Origin: JBBRZF01 sp038236965
GTDB taxonomy: Bacteria; Acidobacteriota; Terriglobia; Terriglobales; Acidobacteriaceae
Direction: 5' to 3'
NCBI GenBank assembly: GCA_038236965.1
Contig: JBBRZF010000029.1
Span: forward strand, 1 to 27,296
Length of the DNA: 27,296 nucleotides
The notes beneath the pieces were generated by a model. It saw only the letters and a program-made list of their open reading frames with translations, searched no databases and had not been told where the DNA came from. Made by a program: the position numbers and the translations under genes. Position 1 is the stretch's first letter. Each line of letters opens with the position of its first letter. Below, piece after piece: positions 22,690 through 27,296 of the stretch.

Positions 22690-24390
22690 ATGGCCCGTAA
22701 ATTCGGATTGCTCGTGGTGATGTTGACGCTAGCGGTTAGCGCGTCGGCTGGGGTGAATCCGGGCTCGATTTCGGGATTTGTCAAAAACTCCGCTGGCGTC
22801 CCGCAGATGGGGGCCGCGGTCGAGGTGCTCACTTCGCTGGCACTGCAGCCTCAGACCTTCTACACCGACGCTCGCGGCTTCTACACTCTCGTCGGACTTA
22901 ATCCCGGCACCTACAACATCAAAGTCAGCGCGCCCTCCTTCCTTCCCGCATTGAAGGAACGCATTGCCGTGCCAGCTGGCGCAAGCGTCGTCATCAACGT
23001 GACGCTGAATACACTCTTCGAAGCGATACAACTGGTGCCGCGCCGCGGAAACACCGTCGAAGACCAGGAAGACTGGAAGTGGACGCTGCGCTCCATGTCG
23101 AACCGTCCCATTCTGCGCTTGCAGGACGAGGGGCCACTGGTAGTTGTTTCCGACGCATTCAATGAGAACGACAAAGTTCTGAAGGCAAGTGTCTCGTTCA
23201 TTGCCGGCTCCAACGGACAGGGATTTGGCGGCTCGTCTGATATGAGCACGGCTTTCAAGCTCGAGCAGTCGGTATTCAGTTCGGGGAAGATTTCTCTCGA
23301 TGGCGATGTAGGCTACGGCTCATCTGCTCCAGCGGGTGCCGTGCGCGCGACCTATTCGATGAACATGCCGGACGGGACCAAGCCGGAGATTTCGCTCACC
23401 GCGCGTAGGTTCGCTTCTCCTGAACTGGCGCTACACAATTCTGCCCTGCAGGCGCTCGCGATCACACTATCGAACACCGAGACCATCGGCGACGCGCTGG
23501 AATTGAATTACGGCGGCGAGATGCAGTCCGTCCAGTTCATGGTACGCGTGAACGCATTCCGGCCCTTTGGCTCTGCCGACCTCCACATCTCCAGGAACAC
23601 GGTGCTGGAATATCGCTACGCGAGTTCGGTGCCCAACATGCGCCATGCCAAGGGATTCGATTCGGCTCCCGCAGACTTGAGCGAATCGGGACCGCGAGTC
23701 TCGATGATCGGCTACGCGCCGCAGATCGAACGGGCAAGGCACAACGAAGTCTCCATCTCGCAACGCCTCGGCAAGAAGAATAATGTTCAGGCCGCCTGGT
23801 ACACCGACCGAGCCAGCAATTACGCCATCGTCGGCCTCGGCGAAGACGGCGTGGTCAATGGCGACGTGCTGCCCGACGTCTATTCCGGAACCTTCAACTA
23901 TAACGGCGGCGAGATCCAGACCAGCGGTATGCGCCTGGTTTATCAGCGCAAGATCGCCAACGACCTCACCGCTACCTTGGATTACGCCTTCGGCGGCGTG
24001 CTCACGCTCGACCGCGCAGGACACCAGTGGAACGAGGTTCGCGACTCCTTGCGCAAGGAACAGCGACACGCAGTTGCCGGCAAGATCGCCGGGACCGTGC
24101 CGAGCGCCAAGACCAAGTGGATCGCCTCCTATCGCTGGATGAACGGCGACGGATTGACTCCGGTAGATATGTTCAACACCTCCGCCGGACAAGCCGATCC
24201 ATTCTTCAACCTCTTCCTGCGCCAGCCGATACCCGCGAAGAAATTCATTCCTCAAGGCGTGGAAGCCCTTGTGGACGTACGCAACCTGCTGGCCCAAGGC
24301 TACATGCCGGTCATCGGAAGCGACGGACGCACGGTCTACCTGGTGCAGGCAGCGCGCTCGATTCGTGGCGGCGTGATGTTCACCTTCTAA
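22690..24390 (+). CDS. Outer-membrane beta-barrel-like protein with carboxypeptidase-regulatory domain
   Basis: This 566-residue protein starts at an ATG four bases after GAGGGGG. A signal peptide (to about residue 20, VSASA) is followed by a carboxypeptidase-regulatory-like domain (about 25-108) with ISGFVKNSAGVPQMGAAVEV and TDARGFYTLVGLNPGTYNIKV, the usual turn pattern. The remaining about 440 residues are beta-rich with many alternating strands, for example MQSVQFMVRVNAFRPF and LTATLDYAFGGVLTLD. The chain ends in RGGVMFTF, and a terminal phenylalanine is typical of outer-membrane barrels. It resembles the small regulatory-domain plus barrel proteins of Acidobacteriota, related to TonB-dependent receptors, but no plug domain or TonB box is seen. 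A surface or transport role is inferred only. Confidence 0.75.
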   Translation: MARKFGLLVVMLTLAVSASAGVNPGSISGFVKNSAGVPQMGAAVEVLTSLALQPQTFYTDARGFYTLVGLNPGTYNIKVSAPSFLPALKERIAVPAGASVVINVTLNTLFEAIQLVPRRGNTVEDQEDWKWTLRSMSNRPILRLQDEGPLVVVSDAFNENDKVLKASVSFIAGSNGQGFGGSSDMSTAFKLEQSVFSSGKISLDGDVGYGSSAPAGAVRATYSMNMPDGTKPEISLTARRFASPELALHNSALQALAITLSNTETIGDALELNYGGEMQSVQFMVRVNAFRPFGSADLHISRNTVLEYRYASSVPNMRHAKGFDSAPADLSESGPRVSMIGYAPQIERARHNEVSISQRLGKKNNVQAAWYTDRASNYAIVGLGEDGVVNGDVLPDVYSGTFNYNGGEIQTSGMRLVYQRKIANDLTATLDYAFGGVLTLDRAGHQWNEVRDSLRKEQRHAVAGKIAGTVPSAKTKWIASYRWMNGDGLTPVDMFNTSAGQADPFFNLFLRQPIPAKKFIPQGVEALVDVRNLLAQGYMPVIGSDGRTVYLVQAARSIRGGVMFTF

Positions 24391-24414
24391 GTTTTGGATC
24401 TGGAGTCAAAGCCC

Positions 24415-24436
24415 AGCCCCGCGATGCGGGGCTTTT
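24415..24436 (+). terminator. Intrinsic terminator after the beta-barrel gene
   Basis: AGCCCCGC and GCGGGGCT pair perfectly around a GAT loop, followed by TTT, about 25 bases after the stop codon. It separates the GWxTD and barrel genes from the permease gene. Confidence 0.8.
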
Positions 24437-24484
24437 CGCTTTGTAAGCCATTTTCATCCGGAACATTCCTCTGTCATATGACGT

Positions 24485-26980
24485 ATGGAAGTACAACTCG
24501 TCTCGGTGCGAGGTGGAGGGACTTTGTTCTCTAACTGGGTGCTCGATATCCGCTACTCGCTGCGACGTCTGAGACAGAGTCCTCTGTTCACGATCACGGC
24601 GGCGCTTTCGCTGGCCATTGGTATTGGCGCGAATACGGCAATCTTTTCGCTGGGCAGCGCGCTGTTGCTGCGCCCCGTCACCGACGTCCACGAGCCTGGG
24701 CGGGTGGTTGACATTGGCCGCACGCAACGCGGAAAAGGATTCGATACGGCATCCTATTTGAACTACCTCGACCTGCGCGCGCATGCGCGGACGCTCGATG
24801 GAATCTACGCTTACGACGTGGAATCCGCGCCGATGAACCTCGGGATGGCCGGCGATGCGGAGCGCGTTTATGGAAACGTGGTGTCGGGCAACTACTTTGA
24901 TGTTCTGCAGGTGCGTCCTCGCCTGGGACGCATGTTGCAAGACGCCGACGATCATGCGGGAAATTCCCCGGTCGCGGTGCTCAGCGAAAATCTCTGGCTC
25001 AAGCGTTTTGGCGGCGACCCGGGCGTGGTCGGGCGCAACCTCGTCTTGAACGGACAAACAGTGACCGTCGTCGGAATCGCGCCGTCTGGGTTCACGGGAA
25101 CGACTTTCATGCGCTCCGACGTCTGGCTTCCGATCACGGCAGTGGCAACGGCCATGCCGCGAATGAATGCAGATGTGATTCACCAGCGTTCCGGTGCGTG
25201 GCTCATGATGGGTGGACGGCTGAAACCCGGCGTTTCCGCCGTGCAGTCAGACTCCGAGTTGGGAACTCTCGGCGCCGAACTCGAACGCGAATATCCGAAA
25301 GAAAACAAGGGAAGAAACTACCGCACTGCTTCGTTATCGCAATTTCCTGGATTAGCCGGTACCGTGGCGCAATTCATCGCCATGCTCATGGCTCTCGTGA
25401 GCCTCATCCTGTTCATTGCCTGCGTGAACCTTGTGGGCATGCTGCTGGCGCGTGCGGCGCAGCAGGAGCGCGAGGTCGCGGTGCGATTAGCGATCGGTGC
25501 CAGCCGAGCGCGGCTCATCAGACAGATGCTCACCGAAATCGCTACCCTTTTCCTTCTAGGCGGAGCCCTTGGGCTACTGCTCTCTTATTGGCTTTTGAAG
25601 GCGCTGCTGTCGTTCCTGCCTCAACTTCCGATCCCTATCGCGCTGGCTCCTTCGACGGACTGGCGGGTGATGGCCTTTGCCGCAGTGGTCACGCTGCTGG
25701 CTACGCTGGCCTCGGGATTGGCACCAGCTCTGCAGACCTCGTCCACGGGATTGATGTATGCCCTGAAGTCTTCGGGTGCGGACGCAGGTGCAAAACGTAT
25801 GCGATTGCGTGACGCCTTCCTGGTGACGCAGATCATGATGTCGCTGCTGCTGGTGATCGCGGGCGGCCTGTTTGTTCGAGCCCTAGGTCATGCAGCGCAG
25901 GTTGATCCGGGCTTCGATCAAAACCACGTCGAGGTGGTGTCGCTCGACCTGTCCCTTGGGGGATACAAGGAGCAGACGGGCGCGTCCTATCTGCGAGAGG
26001 TGTTGCAACGTGTTCGCACATTGCCCAACGTGCACTCGGCCAGCGCGACTGCCGACCTGCCTTTGGATGGCGGACGCATGGGGCTTGGCGATGTGAAGGT
26101 TCCGGGTGTGCCCGCTCCCAGGGGAGCGGAGGGGTGGAGCGCGGATGCGAATGTGATCGAGCCCGGGATGTTGCAGACGCTGAAACTCCCGCTCCTGCGG
26201 GGCCGCGAGTTCACCGAGCAGGATTCCGCCAGATCGGAGGCGGTGGTCATCGTTAACGCCGCCATGGCAAAAGCCATCTGGCCCGGGCAGGATGCGCTCG
26301 GGAAGCAGATTGAAATGGAAGCCGGGCAGGGAAAGGGCCTGCGCAGGATGACCGTTGTGGGCGTGGCTGCCGACGCACGGCTGATGTCGCTCAATGATCC
26401 GGCGGAGCCCTATTTCTATGTGCCGTTTTCGCAGTACTACATGCCGCGCATGTCGTTGCTGGTGCGTACGAAGGACGGCAGCAGCGTGGTTCCGCAGTTG
26501 CGCAAGATTATGCACAGCTTGAATCCCAACCTTCCATTCGCCGAAGCGCTACCTTTGAGCAGCGTCACCGCGCTGGAACTGATTCCGCAGAAGATCGCTG
26601 CGATGGTGGCCAGCAGCCTTGGCTTGATCGGCATGCTGCTGGCTGGCATGGGAATCTACGGCGTAACGGCCTACGCTGTCAGTCGGCGCAAACGCGAGAT
26701 CGCGATTCGCATGGCATTGGGTGCTGACCACGGCCAAGTGATCCGACATATGTTGCGTCATACGGTGGCGTTGGCCGCCATCGGACTGGCACTGGGCGCT
26801 GCCATAGCCGCCGGAGTTGCGCGTCTGCTGGAGAGCTTTCTGTTCGGCATGAAAGGAGTGGATGTGCTGACATTCAGCTCCGCACTAGTTCTTTTTGCGG
26901 CGGTGACGATGATCGCGGGTTACGTTCCTGCCAGACGGGCCAGCAGCGTGGATCCCGCCGAGGCCCTGAAGAGCGAGTAA
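24485..26980 (+). CDS. ADOP-type duplicated orphan ABC permease
   Basis: This 831-residue membrane protein has the two-fold MacB/FtsX architecture known in Acidobacteriota as ADOP (duplicated orphan permease). It begins with WVLDIRYSLRRLRQSPLFT and a first helix with the signature LAIGIGANTAIFS (about 45-57). A MacB-type periplasmic domain follows (about 65-265, with NVVSGNYFDVLQVRPRLGR and VVGRNLVLNG). The first FtsX domain (about 290-420) contains REVAVRLAIGASRARLIRQ. A second periplasmic domain (about 480-690) and a second FtsX domain (about 700-826) with REIAIRMALGADHGQVIRH and PARRASSVDPAEALKSE complete it. There is no ATPase domain and no ATPase gene beside it. The start is uncertain: the ATG at 24485 has no ribosome binding site, and TTG at 24524 or GTG at 24539 are alternatives after GGAGGG at 24515-24520. 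It is preceded by the palindrome GTCATATGAC. Confidence 0.88.
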   Translation: MEVQLVSVRGGGTLFSNWVLDIRYSLRRLRQSPLFTITAALSLAIGIGANTAIFSLGSALLLRPVTDVHEPGRVVDIGRTQRGKGFDTASYLNYLDLRAHARTLDGIYAYDVESAPMNLGMAGDAERVYGNVVSGNYFDVLQVRPRLGRMLQDADDHAGNSPVAVLSENLWLKRFGGDPGVVGRNLVLNGQTVTVVGIAPSGFTGTTFMRSDVWLPITAVATAMPRMNADVIHQRSGAWLMMGGRLKPGVSAVQSDSELGTLGAELEREYPKENKGRNYRTASLSQFPGLAGTVAQFIAMLMALVSLILFIACVNLVGMLLARAAQQEREVAVRLAIGASRARLIRQMLTEIATLFLLGGALGLLLSYWLLKALLSFLPQLPIPIALAPSTDWRVMAFAAVVTLLATLASGLAPALQTSSTGLMYALKSSGADAGAKRMRLRDAFLVTQIMMSLLLVIAGGLFVRALGHAAQVDPGFDQNHVEVVSLDLSLGGYKEQTGASYLREVLQRVRTLPNVHSASATADLPLDGGRMGLGDVKVPGVPAPRGAEGWSADANVIEPGMLQTLKLPLLRGREFTEQDSARSEAVVIVNAAMAKAIWPGQDALGKQIEMEAGQGKGLRRMTVVGVAADARLMSLNDPAEPYFYVPFSQYYMPRMSLLVRTKDGSSVVPQLRKIMHSLNPNLPFAEALPLSSVTALELIPQKIAAMVASSLGLIGMLLAGMGIYGVTAYAVSRRKREIAIRMALGADHGQVIRHMLRHTVALAAIGLALGAAIAAGVARLLESFLFGMKGVDVLTFSSALVLFAAVTMIAGYVPARRASSVDPAEALKSE

Positions 26981-27003
26981 GCAAGTAGCGTACCTGCTTA
27001 CTC
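26975..27003. repeat. Inverted repeat at convergent permease stops
   Basis: GAGTAAGCA (26975-26983) and TGCTTACTC (26995-27003) are perfect 9-base arms around an 11-base centre that can itself pair GTA with TAC. Each arm contains the last GAGTAA of one of the two convergent permease frames. No T-run follows, so it may act as a weak terminator or only reflect the similar gene ends. Confidence 0.6.
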
Positions 27004-27228
27004 GTAACGGATCGCCACCATCGGGTCTACTCGCATTGCGCGACGTGCGGGCAAGTAGCAAGCGGCGAGTGCGCTCAGCATCAGCACGGTGGATACGGCG
27101 ATGAATGTCATCGGGTCTGTCGGCTTGATGCCGAAGAGCATCTCGCTCATGAAGCGCGTGAGCGCCAGCGCGGCCAGTACTGCAATTCCCACGCCGATTG
27201 CCCGCGTTGTAAATCGCGTTCTCGCTAT
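26998..27228 (-). pseudogene. Remnant of a MacB/FtsX permease, C-terminal end
   Basis: The open frame of 76 residues is preceded by an in-frame TGA (27231-27229) on the - strand. It contains a typical C-terminal FtsX-permease segment: GVGIAVLAALALTRFMSEML followed by FGIKPTDPMTF and CYLPARRAMRVDPMVAIRYE. Family members need several hundred more residues upstream, and these are not present: the sequence beyond about 27220 is unrelated and a - strand terminator lies at 27261-27290. A GTG at 27192 could start 64 residues but has no visible ribosome binding site. It is therefore called a decayed 3' fragment of a second ABC permease, convergent with the ADOP gene. A short functional protein is less likely. 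Confidence 0.75.
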
Positions 27229-27260
27229 TCAGGTTCTGCACGCTTTGTTTGACAGGAAAT

Positions 27261-27290
27261 AAAAAAGGCCGCGCTTTAGGAGCGCGGCCT
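27261..27290 (-). terminator. Terminator of a - strand gene outside the window
   Basis: AGGCCGCGCT and AGCGCGGCCT pair perfectly (10 bp) around a TTAGG-containing loop. The T-run (TTTTTTATTT) follows on the - strand only. It therefore ends a transcript that enters from the right edge and cuts it off before the permease remnant. Confidence 0.85.
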
Positions 27291-27296
27291 GGTGTG

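Noticed and set aside
23467..24297. 276-codon frame on the - strand
   Set aside because: Antisense to the beta-barrel gene, which has a signal peptide, a strong ribosome binding site and a recognisable domain.

Overview
The window is about 27.3 kb of moderately GC-rich bacterial chromosome. It most likely comes from an Acidobacteriota genome, probably of the Terriglobia/Koribacter type. The support for this is a GWxTD-domain secreted protein, a carboxypeptidase-regulatory-domain beta-barrel protein and an 831-residue duplicated 'orphan' MacB/FtsX permease (the ADOP class), all next to a standard division/cell-wall (dcw) cluster. The assignment rests on protein families read by eye, not on a database search. 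The MurE fragment has the DNPR motif of meso-diaminopimelate-adding enzymes, which suggests a Gram-negative type of peptidoglycan.

Positions 1-13099 (all + strand) hold the dcw cluster in the order murE (3' part), murF, mraY, murD, ftsW, murG, murC, an unknown membrane-anchored protein, ftsQ, ftsA, ftsZ. These genes make the peptidoglycan precursor (MurE, MurF, MurD, MurC), load it on lipid (MraY, MurG), polymerise it at the septum (FtsW) and build the division ring (FtsQ, FtsA, FtsZ). No murB or ddl lies between murC and ftsQ. The unknown gene occupies that place and ends in a strong intrinsic terminator. Several junctions carry short, decayed direct-repeat tracts, and some of these run through the stop codons of the upstream genes.

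Positions 13100-15136 hold a 475-bp stretch with no convincing gene, a penicillin-binding-type transpeptidase without a dimerisation domain, a terminator, and a 44-residue membrane protein with a very strong ribosome binding site. Positions 15235-18155 hold a secreted protein of unknown function (- strand) divergent from an orphan hybrid sensor histidine kinase with six cysteines in its extracytoplasmic domain.

Positions 18180-20461 (- strand) hold a MacA/HlyD-type adaptor and a MacB/LolD-type ATPase, without a permease. A divergent promoter region follows. Then come, on the + strand, a GWxTD protein, a beta-barrel-like protein and the ADOP permease, each apparently under its own control. The right end holds a decayed 3' fragment of a second permease on the - strand, downstream of a - strand terminator that serves a gene outside the window.

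No rRNA, tRNA, CRISPR array, complete insertion sequence or phage gene was recognised. The most promising leads are the split transporter parts (adaptor plus ATPase without permease, permease without ATPase), the unknown murC-ftsQ protein with its own hairpin-presented ribosome binding site and terminator, the unannotated 44-residue protein, and the unusual repeat tracts at the gene junctions of an otherwise compact essential cluster.
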